Positions 52,121-60,152 of a stretch of 64,000 nucleotides of DNA are shown here, in pieces (positions within the stretch are counted from its first letter, which is position 1; every line of letters begins with the position of its first letter). The notes under the pieces are model-generated. The model worked only from the letters and a program-made list of their open reading frames with translations. It was not told the origin of the DNA and made no database searches. The position numbers were made by a program, and so were the translations under genes. Source of the stretch: an uncultured Clostridia bacterium (GTDB lineage: Bacteria; Bacillota; Clostridia; Christensenellales; Aristaeellaceae); contig CALGBY010000111.1 of NCBI GenBank assembly GCA_937886445.1, positions 14,279-78,278 on the forward strand, in the 5' to 3' direction.

Positions 52121-52237
52121 AAGCGGGATGTGACCCGCCTTCATTCCGCCCATTCCCGTCCTCCGGAACCTGCCTTATAGCCGGAGATGCAGCAAAACGA
52201 CCCCCGGAAACGATAAGCATATGTTTTTTCATTCGAT

Positions 52238-52292
52238 AAAAAAGAGGTCATTGCAGCCCATGGAAGAAGGGATCTGCAATAGCCTCTTTTTA
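52238..52292. terminator. Bidirectional terminator-like hairpin
   Basis: 19-nt arms pairing at 17 positions, starting AAAAAAGAGG and ending CCTCTTTTTA, so an A-run and a T-run flank the stem on both strands. Suitable for ending the Nudix transcript. Confidence 0.65.
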
Positions 52293-52530
52293 TGTAAACT
52301 GCCATCAAAAACAGTTCAGAGTACCCTGAAACAGCGCTCAGGGCGTCAATAAGCCCCCGGGATGCATCGAAGGGCCGCAGCCCTTCGATTTCCATTCCGC
52401 AGGCGGCGACATGCGCGTCGCCGAGGAGCGGCTGAAAGCCGCTTCTGATATCCATTTACGGACGTAAAATGAGCGTGCCCGGACGATACGGATGGCCGGA
52501 CACGCCATTTTATAGTAAATGGATGTGATC

Positions 52531-52560
52531 GAAAAAAGAGGGTAACGCCCCTCTTTTTTC
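52531..52560. terminator. Bidirectional terminator for the FAD oxidoreductase operon
   Basis: A 12-bp stem GAAAAAAGAGGG / CCCTCTTTTTTC with a 6-nt loop; U-rich on both strands. It lies 17 bp past the minus-strand stop codon. Confidence 0.75.
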
Positions 52561-52576
52561 GAAGGGCTTCAGCCCT

Positions 52577-53854
52577 TTACTGCGGCTTTTCCGCGCAGAT
52601 CTCCACCGTGATCCGGGAGGCGGACAGCATTTCCTGAACAGCCTTTTCATTGGGCGTCCATTCCACCATCTCGCCGGGGGTGAGCACCTGCTTTTTCACG
52701 CTCTGCAGCAGCTTTCCGTCGGCGCGCAGGGCCAGATAATGCCCCTTGTACACCGCGGCGGGGCGGAACATCAGCCGCACATCCTTCGCGTCGCGGCGAA
52801 TCTTCTGCGGCACGCAGCCGCGCACGCCGTTTCCGTCCTCAACGGGCACGGTATCGCATTCCGCCGTCTTTCCGGCGGCAAAGCGCGCGGCGGCCTCGCC
52901 GGCACGGAAGCTTTCATCGCTCACATAGTCCACCAGATCATGCACATGCAGCACATTGCCGCAGGCAAAGATGCCGGGCACGCCGGTCTGCAGCTCATTA
53001 TCCACCACAGCGCCGCTTGTGGCGCGGCTGATCTCGGCGCCCGTTCCGTTCGTCAGCTCGTTTTCGGGGATCAGGCCCACGCTGAGCATCAGCATATCGC
53101 AGTCAAAATCGATCTCGGTGCCCGGAATGGGGTTGCGCTTTTCATCCACCTCGCACACCGTCACGCCTTCCACGCGCTCTTTGCCGCGTATATCGGTCAC
53201 GGTATGGCTGAGGTAAAGCGGGATATCATAGTCGTTCAGGCACTGCACGATGTTTCTGTTCAGGCCGGAGGAATAGGGCATGATCTCCACGCAAGCCAGC
53301 ACCTTTGCTCCCTGCAGGGTCATACGGCGGGCCATGATGAGGCCGATATCGCCGCTGCCCAGGATCACCACGCGCTTGCCCGGCATATAGCCCATCAGGT
53401 TGACCAGCTTCTGCGCGGTGCCCGCGCTGTATACGCCGGCGCAGCGGGTGCCGGGGGTAGCCAGCGCGCCGCGCGGACGCTCACGGCAGCCCATCGCCAG
53501 CACGACCGCGCCCGCCTGAAACACCTGAAAGCCGTATTTGCGGCTCACGCAGGTCACGGTACGGTCCGCGTTCACGCTCAATACAGTTACGCCGGTGCGT
53601 ATATCGATGCCCAGCTCCGCCGCGGTATCGATATCTCTCTGTGCATATTCGGGTCCGGTCAGCTCCTCCCCGAAGCGGTGCAGGCCAAAGCCGTTATGGA
53701 TGCACTGGCGCAGGATGCCGCCGGGCTGTTCTTCTCTTTCAAGCACGATCAGGTCTTCACAGCCGGCCTTTTTCGCGGCGATCGCGGCGGCCAGACCCGC
53801 CGGGCCCGCGCCCACGATGAGCACGCCGGTACGAATCGCTTCTATACTGCTCAT
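52577..53854 (-). CDS. NAD(P)/FAD-dependent oxidoreductase partner of the GlpA-like protein
   Basis: A 425-residue flavoprotein of the pyridine nucleotide-disulphide reductase type. The FAD-binding motif is VLIVGAGPAGLAAAIAAKKAG (about 12-32), a second Rossmann motif is VVILGSGDIGLIMARRM (about 165-180), and GIFACGNVLHVHDLVD closes the FAD site. No redox-active CxxC of thioredoxin-reductase type is seen. In Clostridia this protein is usually encoded with a GlpA-like protein and a DUF1667 protein as an anaerobic glycerol-3-phosphate or related dehydrogenase; the DUF1667 gene is missing here. ATGA overlap with the upstream gene. Confidence 0.88.
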   Translation of the reverse strand: MSSIEAIRTGVLIVGAGPAGLAAAIAAKKAGCEDLIVLEREEQPGGILRQCIHNGFGLHRFGEELTGPEYAQRDIDTAAELGIDIRTGVTVLSVNADRTVTCVSRKYGFQVFQAGAVVLAMGCRERPRGALATPGTRCAGVYSAGTAQKLVNLMGYMPGKRVVILGSGDIGLIMARRMTLQGAKVLACVEIMPYSSGLNRNIVQCLNDYDIPLYLSHTVTDIRGKERVEGVTVCEVDEKRNPIPGTEIDFDCDMLMLSVGLIPENELTNGTGAEISRATSGAVVDNELQTGVPGIFACGNVLHVHDLVDYVSDESFRAGEAAARFAAGKTAECDTVPVEDGNGVRGCVPQKIRRDAKDVRLMFRPAAVYKGHYLALRADGKLLQSVKKQVLTPGEMVEWTPNEKAVQEMLSASRITVEICAEKPQ

Positions 53855-55305
53855 TTTTCAGCCGCCTCCTTTGCAAACTCCTGCAGGGTGCCCACAGTCA
53901 TCACGCTGTTTCCGCCGCATTTGGTGATCTTTCCGAACGGGATGCCGGTCTCACGGCTGATCAGCTCCATCACGCGGGGAGAGCAGAAGCCTCCCTGGCA
54001 GCGGCCCATACCGGCGCGGGTGCGGCGCTTCACGCCGTCCACGGAGCGGGCGGGCACCGGGCGGTGAAGGGCGTCCAGTATCTCCGCCTCGGTCACCTGT
54101 TCGCAGCGGCACACGATCCTGCCCCAATCCGCGTTCGCGGCACAGGCCGCGGCGCGTTCCTCATCCGTCATATCGCTGAAGTGGCGCAGCAGCGGCACGG
54201 CAGGCAGCATTTCCTTCTTTTCGGCCTTCATATAGGCCGCGGCCATATCTCCCAGCTCCTCGCCGATGGCGGGGGCGGCGGTCAGGCCGGGGCTCTCGAT
54301 ACCGGCGGCCTCAAAGGCGCCGGGGTTTTCCCCGATCTGCCCGATCACAAAATCATCCCCGTCTTCATGGGCGCGTATGCCCGCGAAGGTGGTGATATTG
54401 GAGCGCACGTTCGCTTCCTTCCAGGTAAGGCGGCACTTATCCAGCACAAAGGCCAGCCCCTGCGCGGTGGTGGCGGTGTTATCCGGGTCCTCAACATTAT
54501 CGGCGGAGGGGCCCAGCAGCGTGTTGCCGTGCGCCGTGGGCGTTACCAGCACGCCCTTGCCCATCTTGCCGGGCACCTGGAACATCGTATGCTCAAACGG
54601 GCACTTCACCGTATGGTCCAGCAGGTAGTATTCGCCCCTGCGGGGGGTGATGTGCATTTTGCTTTCGCACAGCATATTGTGGATATCGGCGCTGTACACG
54701 CCGGCGCAGTTGATCACGCAGGCGGCGGAAAAGATGCCCTTTGCCGTATTCACAAGGTATCTTCCGTCCTCCATGCGCGAAACGCCGGAAACCGGCGCGT
54801 CAAAGATGAAGCGCACGCCGTTCTGCGCCGCGTGATAAGCCATCGCGATGGTCATCTCGTACGGGCTTACGATCCCGGCGGTCTCGGCCAGCATCGCGCC
54901 CTGCACATCGCTGTTCACATTCTTTTCAAGCTGCAGCGTTTCCTCGCGTGAAAGCAGCTTCAGGCCCTTCACGCCGTTCTTCACGCCGCGCTCATACAGC
55001 GTTTTCAGCATGGGCAGGTCCTCTTCGGCAAACGCCAGCACCATGCTGCCGTTCTGCTTATAGGGCACTCCCAGCTCCTTTGTGAGGGCAGGATACATGT
55101 TCGCGCCCTTCACATTATAATAGGCCTTTTTTGTACCGGGAAGGGCGTCAAAGCCGGCATGCACGATGCCGCTGTTGGCCTTGCTGGCGCCGCAGGAAAC
55201 ATCCTCCGCCTTTTCCAGCACCACGGTATTCAGTTTATATCCGGCAAGCCTCCGCGCCACAGCGCAGCCCACCACACCGGCACCTATGATGATTACATCT
55301 GCCAT
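53851..55305 (-). CDS. GlpA-like FAD-dependent dehydrogenase with BFD-type [2Fe-2S] domain
   Basis: A 484-residue protein. Residues 1-365 form a DAO/glycerol-3-phosphate dehydrogenase domain: VIIIGAGVVGCAVARRLAGY (FAD), KANSGIVHAGFDALPGTKKA and FAGIRAHEDGDDFVIG. Residues about 400-465 are a BFD-like iron-sulfur domain with four cysteines in CRCEQVTEAEI and GMGRCQGGFC. Such proteins oxidise glycerol-3-phosphate or similar 2-hydroxy acids in anaerobes and pass electrons to the partner flavoprotein. No glycerol kinase or facilitator is nearby, so the true substrate is open. Confidence 0.88.
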   Translation of the reverse strand: MADVIIIGAGVVGCAVARRLAGYKLNTVVLEKAEDVSCGASKANSGIVHAGFDALPGTKKAYYNVKGANMYPALTKELGVPYKQNGSMVLAFAEEDLPMLKTLYERGVKNGVKGLKLLSREETLQLEKNVNSDVQGAMLAETAGIVSPYEMTIAMAYHAAQNGVRFIFDAPVSGVSRMEDGRYLVNTAKGIFSAACVINCAGVYSADIHNMLCESKMHITPRRGEYYLLDHTVKCPFEHTMFQVPGKMGKGVLVTPTAHGNTLLGPSADNVEDPDNTATTAQGLAFVLDKCRLTWKEANVRSNITTFAGIRAHEDGDDFVIGQIGENPGAFEAAGIESPGLTAAPAIGEELGDMAAAYMKAEKKEMLPAVPLLRHFSDMTDEERAAACAANADWGRIVCRCEQVTEAEILDALHRPVPARSVDGVKRRTRAGMGRCQGGFCSPRVMELISRETGIPFGKITKCGGNSVMTVGTLQEFAKEAAEK

Positions 55306-55336
55306 AGCATTGATGCTCCTTTACGGAATATGATGT

Positions 55337-55597
55337 TCATTTGCCCTTTTTCTTCAGCACCAGCGCGACCACAAACGCCAGGATCAGCGCGCCGATCACC
55401 GCGGAAAGCACGCTTCCCACACTGAACGTGAGAAAACCGGTGTAAATGCCCAGCAGCTTTCCCGCAAGCTGTCCCACAGCCGCGCCCGCGATGCCCACGA
55501 TGATGTTGAGCAGCAGCGACCCCTTCAGGCCGATGATCTTACACGCGATCCATCCGGACAGAGCGCCTACGGCAAGAAAAACAATGATGCTCCACAC
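55337..55597 (-). CDS. GlsB/YeaQ/YmgE-family small membrane protein (GTG start)
   Basis: An 86-residue protein with three hydrophobic helices and the family pattern GALSGWIACKIIG ... LNIIVGIAGAAVGQLAG ... GSVLSAVIGALILAFVV (transglycosylase-associated protein family). Linked to general stress, exact role unknown. Translation begins at GTG; the ATG eight bases upstream is out of frame. GGAGG lies 11 nt before the GTG. Confidence 0.87.
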   Translation of the reverse strand: MWSIIVFLAVGALSGWIACKIIGLKGSLLLNIIVGIAGAAVGQLAGKLLGIYTGFLTFSVGSVLSAVIGALILAFVVALVLKKKGK

Positions 55598-55894
55598 TGT
55601 ACCATTTTCCTCCTCATCATGTACGGCTGTCCGTACATATATTCCGGTTTATTATAGCATTTTCCGCGCCCATGTTCAAGCACAAATCTTGTAGGCATTA
55701 TCTTCGCGCCCCCGGCGGTAAAGCGGAGGGTGAGCCCGCATCATCAAGTATATTTCATCAGTGTTTACAGTTTATTCAAAGTTTTGTAATTTATTGGCGT
55801 TACAATCCTTTTTGTACGGAAGGTTCGGTTTTTCCGTACAGTATACGGAACGATGCGGAAGCGGCGCGTGCCTTTCCGCGGAAAGGAAACAACA

Positions 55895-57190
55895 ATGAAA
55901 AAAATCTCCCTGATCTCTCTTCTCTGCGTATGCATGGTATGCTCTCTCGCGCTGGGTCTCATCAGCCTGTCCGCGCAGGCCGACAGCACCGCGCTCACCG
56001 CTGAGGAGATCGACAGCATCCTGAACACCGAAACCGACGCCTCGCAGATCACCAGCCCGTTCATCGAAGTGAGCGGCAAGGTGCGTTCCTCTGTAGTGGG
56101 CGTAAATAACTATCAGCGTCCCTCCTCCACCTATTACTATTTCGGCGGCTACGGCAACCGCCAGCAGCCGCAGGAACAGCTTTACGCTACCGGCAGCGGC
56201 GTGGTGGTGACCGAGCTTGGCCACATCCTTACCAACTACCATGTGGTGGAAGGGGCGTCCCGCATCACCGTAACGCTGGAAGGCGATGAGAACGAGCATG
56301 AGGCGATCCTCGCGGGTCAGGATGAAAACCTGGACCTGGCGGTGCTTTATGTGGCGGATCTTGAAAGGCCCGCCGTGCCCCTGGGCGACAGCGATCAGAT
56401 ACAGGTGGGCGAATGGGCCATCGTGATCGGCAACCCGCTGGGCGAGGAATTCGCGCGTACCGTTACCGTGGGCGTTGTGAGCGCGCTGGACCGCGAAGTG
56501 ACCGACAGCACCTATGACCGCTACGGCCGCCGCACCAGCATCACCAACAAGATGATCCAGGTGGACGCCGCGATCAACAGCGGCAACTCCGGCGGCGGTA
56601 TGTTCAACATGCTGGGGCAGCTGATGGGCATCCCCGCCCGCAAGTACACCTCAAACAGAAATTCCTTCTTCAGCACCGAGGCGGATGTGGATAACATCGG
56701 TATGTGCATCCCCATCAACGAGGCCAAGCCCCTCCTGCGCAGCGTGCTGGAAAGCTGGAACGGCAGCGAAGCGCAGGCCGCTTCCGCCGCCGCCTCCGGA
56801 GACCTGACCGGCAAGCCCCGCATGGGTATCACCGTGCTCACGCTGCGCAACGCCTCCGGCTCCTCCCTGCCCAACGGCGCGTATATCGTAAGCGTGGAAA
56901 CGGGCAGCCCTGCCGATGAAGCGGGCCTGAAGGCCGGTGATATCGTGGTGGCCGTGGATGACAATGTGGTGACCGACCAGAACAAGCTTACGGAATATGT
57001 AGGCAAGCACGGCGCGGGCGATAAGCTGAGCGTAAAGGTGTTCCGTCTGGACGGAATCACCGAAATCGTTGATCTGGATGACTGGACAGTGGACCTGACA
57101 GCGCTTTCCCAGATGAAGGACGGCGAATATATCGACCTTTCTCTGGAGCTGAAGATCATTGACAAGATCCAGACGAGCCTGAACAAGTAA
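55895..57190 (+). CDS. HtrA/DegP-like serine protease with PDZ domain
   Basis: A 431-residue exported protease/chaperone for misfolded envelope proteins. The N-terminal hydrophobic segment LISLLCVCMVCSLALGLISL is either a signal peptide (cut after AQA) or an anchor. The catalytic triad is His116 (LTNYHVVEG), Asp147 (ENLDLAVL) and Ser232 (INSGNSGGGMF). A single PDZ domain (about 315-410) contains NGAYIVSVETGSPADEAGLKAGDIVVAVDD. The start at 55895 has AAAGGA upstream; 14 earlier codons in frame lack an RBS. A strong terminator follows. Confidence 0.93.
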   Translation: MKKISLISLLCVCMVCSLALGLISLSAQADSTALTAEEIDSILNTETDASQITSPFIEVSGKVRSSVVGVNNYQRPSSTYYYFGGYGNRQQPQEQLYATGSGVVVTELGHILTNYHVVEGASRITVTLEGDENEHEAILAGQDENLDLAVLYVADLERPAVPLGDSDQIQVGEWAIVIGNPLGEEFARTVTVGVVSALDREVTDSTYDRYGRRTSITNKMIQVDAAINSGNSGGGMFNMLGQLMGIPARKYTSNRNSFFSTEADVDNIGMCIPINEAKPLLRSVLESWNGSEAQAASAAASGDLTGKPRMGITVLTLRNASGSSLPNGAYIVSVETGSPADEAGLKAGDIVVAVDDNVVTDQNKLTEYVGKHGAGDKLSVKVFRLDGITEIVDLDDWTVDLTALSQMKDGEYIDLSLELKIIDKIQTSLNK

Positions 57191-57203
57191 TCATATATGT
57201 CCC

Positions 57204-57248
57204 GCAGCGCCTGACCGCTTTTCCCCCCGCGGCAGGCGCTGCTTTTTT
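57204..57248 (+). terminator. Rho-independent terminator of the htrA-like gene
   Basis: A 10-bp stem GCAGCGCCTG / CAGGCGCTGC with a 19-nt loop followed by TTTTTT, 13 bp after the stop codon. Confidence 0.82.
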
Positions 57249-57327
57249 GCGCGCTGAGGCTCCGAGGCCGAAGAAGCGCCATATCGTTTTTTACAGTGAT
57301 TTTTATCATATATACAAAAGCGTGTTC

Positions 57328-57356
57328 TTGCGCTTTCGCCGTGCGGATGGTAGAAT
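57328..57356 (+). promoter_or_regulatory. Promoter of the DUF362 gene
   Basis: TTGCGC (57328-57333), 17-nt spacer, TAGAAT (57351-57356); the start codon is about 60 nt downstream of the expected start point. Confidence 0.5.
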
Positions 57357-57420
57357 AGAAGCAGTAAATACAGCCGCGGCAGGTTTTTTGACCTTCAGGC
57401 GGCTGAAAGGGGTATTTTTT

Positions 57421-58560
57421 ATGGGAAACGATCAGAAATCCAAGGTATATTTTACCGATTTCCGTGTGGCGGTGGGCTCCGGCGGCATCCCCAAAAAGCT
57501 TCAGAAGCTGATCCGCGCGGCGGGCATCGCCTCCATTGATATGGACGGGCGCTTTGTGGCGATCAAGACCCACTTCGGCGAGCTGGGCAACCTGGCCTTC
57601 CTGCGCCCCAACTACGCGAAGGCTGTGGCGGATGTGATAAAGGAAAACGGCGGCAAGCCCTTCCTGACGGACTGCAACACCCTGTATGTAGGCAGCCGCA
57701 AAAACGCGCTGGAGCATCTGGAATGCGCCTGGGAAAACGGTTTTTCTCCCCTTTCCACCGGCTGCCCCATCCTGATCGCGGACGGCCTTAAGGGAACGGA
57801 TGATATTGCCGTGCCCATCCCGAACGGCGAGGTGCTGAAGGAAGCCAAGATCGGCCGCGCCATCATGGACGCCGATGTGTTCATCTCCCTCAACCATTTC
57901 AAGGGCCATGAGAACACCGGCTTCGGCGGCGCGCTCAAGAATATCGGCATGGGCTGCGGCAGCCGCGCGGGCAAAAAGGATCAGCATTCCTGCGGACAGC
58001 CCACCGTGAACGCCGCGCTGTGCCGCGGCTGCGGAAGATGCCGCCGTGAATGCGCCAATAACGGCCTTGTGTTTGATGAAAAGGAAAAGAAGATGCATGT
58101 GGATTCCTCCGCCTGCGTGGGCTGCGGCCGCTGCATCGGCGCCTGCAACTTTGACGCCATCAGCTTTGAAAACTACAACGCCGCGGAGGAGCTCAACCGC
58201 CGCATGGCGGAATACGCGATGGCGGTATGCTCCGGCCGTCCCTGCTTCCACATCAGCATCGTAAGGGACATCTCCCCCAACTGCGACTGCCACAGCGAAA
58301 ACGATGTGCCCATCCTGCCCGATGTGGGCATGTTCGCCTCCTTTGACCCGGTGGCGCTGGATCAGGCCTGCGCGGATATCTGCCTGAAGAACACTCCCCT
58401 GCCCCATTCCCAGCTGACGGATGAAATGGAAAAGCCCGGCTTTGTGGATAAGCATGACCATTTCCTCAACTGCACCGCCGGCACCGAATGGCGCACCTGC
58501 CTTGAGCACGCCGAAAAGATCGGCCTGGGCAAGCGCGATTACGAGATCGTAAGAGTATAA
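57421..58560 (+). CDS. DUF362 domain protein with two [4Fe-4S] ferredoxin clusters
   Basis: A 379-residue cytoplasmic iron-sulfur protein. The DUF362 region (1-195) has FVAIKTHFGELGNLAFLRP, PFLTDCNTLYVGSR and LNHFKGHENTGFGGALKNIGMG. Two ferredoxin motifs follow: Cys201/204/207/211 and Cys232/235/238/242. The C-terminal part has DVGMFASFDPVALDQACAD. These proteins are common in anaerobes and are believed to be electron carriers or redox enzymes, but no reaction is established. AAAGGGG lies 8 nt before the ATG; 58 upstream codons in frame cross the promoter. Confidence 0.9.
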   Translation: MGNDQKSKVYFTDFRVAVGSGGIPKKLQKLIRAAGIASIDMDGRFVAIKTHFGELGNLAFLRPNYAKAVADVIKENGGKPFLTDCNTLYVGSRKNALEHLECAWENGFSPLSTGCPILIADGLKGTDDIAVPIPNGEVLKEAKIGRAIMDADVFISLNHFKGHENTGFGGALKNIGMGCGSRAGKKDQHSCGQPTVNAALCRGCGRCRRECANNGLVFDEKEKKMHVDSSACVGCGRCIGACNFDAISFENYNAAEELNRRMAEYAMAVCSGRPCFHISIVRDISPNCDCHSENDVPILPDVGMFASFDPVALDQACADICLKNTPLPHSQLTDEMEKPGFVDKHDHFLNCTAGTEWRTCLEHAEKIGLGKRDYEIVRV

Positions 58561-58569
58561 AAACTTTTG

Positions 58570-58605
58570 AAAAGGCCGTGCCCCGTTTCGCGGGCACGGC
58601 CTTTT
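58570..58605. terminator. Bidirectional terminator between the DUF362 gene and the NCS2 permease gene
   Basis: A 14-bp stem AAAAGGCCGTGCCC / GGGCACGGCCTTTT with an 8-nt loop; U-rich ends on both strands. Confidence 0.8.
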
Positions 58606-58621
58606 GCTGTTTGCCTGTTTA

Positions 58622-60067
58622 TCAGACGGCAACGAAGAACTTGATCAGGAACAGCAGAGACAGCACATAGGTAAGCACGGATACCTCCTTCGCTCTTCCC
58701 GTAAACAGCCGAATCACGGAAAAGCTGATCAGGCCAAGGCCGATCGCGTGGCCGATGGAGCCGGATACCGGCATGGCGATAAGCATGATGGCCGCGGGAG
58801 CAAAATCCTCCATGCTGTCAAAATGCACATTTTTCAGTCCCATCAGCATCAGGATGCCCACATAGATGAGCGCCGCGCTGGTGGCGGCGGACGGGATGAT
58901 CGCCGCGATGGGCGAAAGGAAGGTGCACAGCAGGAAGATCACACCGGTCACAAACGCGGTCAGCCCGGTACGGCCTCCTGCCTCCACACCTGAAACGGAT
59001 TCCACAAAGGTGGTCACGGTGGAGGTACCGGCACAGGCGCCGGCCACGGTGCCGATGGCATCGGAAAGCAGCGCCTGCTTCATCTGCGGCATATTTCCGT
59101 TTTTATCCAGCATGCCGGCCCGGGACGCGGTGCCCATAAAGGTGCCGATCGTATCAAACATGTCGATCATACAGAAGGATACGATCAGCGTGACCACGGT
59201 AAAGCCGCCCAGGCTGAATAGGCCTTTGAAATCAAATTTGAAAAGCGTGGTTTCAGCAAAGTCCTTTACCGGCGGCAGGAATGAAGCTGTTTTCAGCGCG
59301 GCAAACGGATCCTTGCCCAAAAAGACCGCTTTGCCGGCCCACCAGATCACAGAGGCCGCCAGCATGCCCAGAAGCACGGCCGCCTTGTTCCCCCTGCGGG
59401 CAAACACAATGATCAGGAACAGGCCGGCAAAAACGGTCACGATGGTCAAAACGGATTCGATAAACACGCCTTCTCCCGCTTTGTACAGGAATGTGCCCGC
59501 CGTCATCGCGCCGAAGAAATCACGCATCGCGTAATAGACCGATCCATCTTCTCCGTATACCCCGGCGTTTGAGCCGAAGCCGATGTTCAAAAGCATCATG
59601 CCGATGGCGGGCGCGATGGCGATACGCACCGGCAGCGGTATCGCCTCAACGATCTTCTGCCTCACATTCAAAACGGACAGTACGCAGAATACCACGCCCT
59701 CGATCAGTATGATGCACAGCCCCGCGCGGAAGCCCTGCAGATAGCTTACCCCGGCGCTGCCTGCGATACTGGCCGCGACAACGGCAAAAAAGCTGTTCAG
59801 ACCCATGCCCGGGGCCAGTATGAAGGGCTTGTTGGCAAGAAACGCCATGCAGAACATGGCCAGCGCCGAAGCGACGCAGGTGGCCATGAAAACGCCGTTC
59901 CACAGGCTGTCGTCCCCGCCGCACAGAAGGCTTGGGTTCAGCATGATGATATAAGCGACTGTCATAAACGCGGTCAGCCCCGCCAGGATCTCTGTACGCA
60001 CAGTGGTACCGTTCTGCTTGAGATGGAACAGTCTCTCAGCCAATCCGGCTCCGTCGGTTTTCTTCAT
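58622..60067 (-). CDS. NCS2-family purine permease (AzgA/PbuG-like)
   Basis: A 481-residue proton symporter for hypoxanthine, guanine or adenine. The AzgA-like hallmarks are TEILAGLTAFMTVAYIIMLNP, FILAPGMGLNSFFA, the region SFCMIDMFDTIGTFMGTASRAG and AGTSTVTTFVESVSGVEAGGRTGLT. About 12-14 membrane segments are predicted. GGAGG is placed before the ATG. No purine riboswitch is visible in the short upstream gap. Confidence 0.93.
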   Translation of the reverse strand: MKKTDGAGLAERLFHLKQNGTTVRTEILAGLTAFMTVAYIIMLNPSLLCGGDDSLWNGVFMATCVASALAMFCMAFLANKPFILAPGMGLNSFFAVVAASIAGSAGVSYLQGFRAGLCIILIEGVVFCVLSVLNVRQKIVEAIPLPVRIAIAPAIGMMLLNIGFGSNAGVYGEDGSVYYAMRDFFGAMTAGTFLYKAGEGVFIESVLTIVTVFAGLFLIIVFARRGNKAAVLLGMLAASVIWWAGKAVFLGKDPFAALKTASFLPPVKDFAETTLFKFDFKGLFSLGGFTVVTLIVSFCMIDMFDTIGTFMGTASRAGMLDKNGNMPQMKQALLSDAIGTVAGACAGTSTVTTFVESVSGVEAGGRTGLTAFVTGVIFLLCTFLSPIAAIIPSAATSAALIYVGILMLMGLKNVHFDSMEDFAPAAIMLIAMPVSGSIGHAIGLGLISFSVIRLFTGRAKEVSVLTYVLSLLFLIKFFVAV

Positions 60068-60152
60068 TCGTTTTCCTCCTCAATCAACACCGTGTATGTT
60101 CAAATGCCGCAGGCAGGACACGGCACAATTTTCTGCCCTGCCGCAGGGATGC

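Larger units (their letters stand above)
52121..52576. other. Hairpin-rich intergenic region between convergent genes
   Basis: About 455 bp holding at least six consecutive inverted repeats: 52238-52292, 52366-52389 (ATCGAAGGGC / GCCCTTCGAT), 52404-52423 (CGGCGAC / GTCGCCG), 52427-52443 (AGCGGCT / AGCCGCT), 52450-52524 (outer ATCCATTTAC / GTAAATGGAT with an inner stem) and 52531-52560. An open frame of 104 codons on the minus strand (52455-52141) crosses these stems, has no RBS and resembles no protein, so it is not called. Confidence 0.6.

Noticed and set aside
52141..52455. 104-codon open frame in the hairpin-rich region
   Set aside because: No RBS, crosses several inverted repeats, no recognisable protein features; treated as non-coding.
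56521..58632. 703-codon open frame on the minus strand
   Set aside because: Shadow of htrA and the DUF362 gene; it also crosses a strong terminator and promoter of the plus strand.
60068..60152. Possible purine riboswitch before the NCS2 permease
   Set aside because: The 85-bp gap lacks the three-way-junction consensus and is too short to hold it together with an expression platform.
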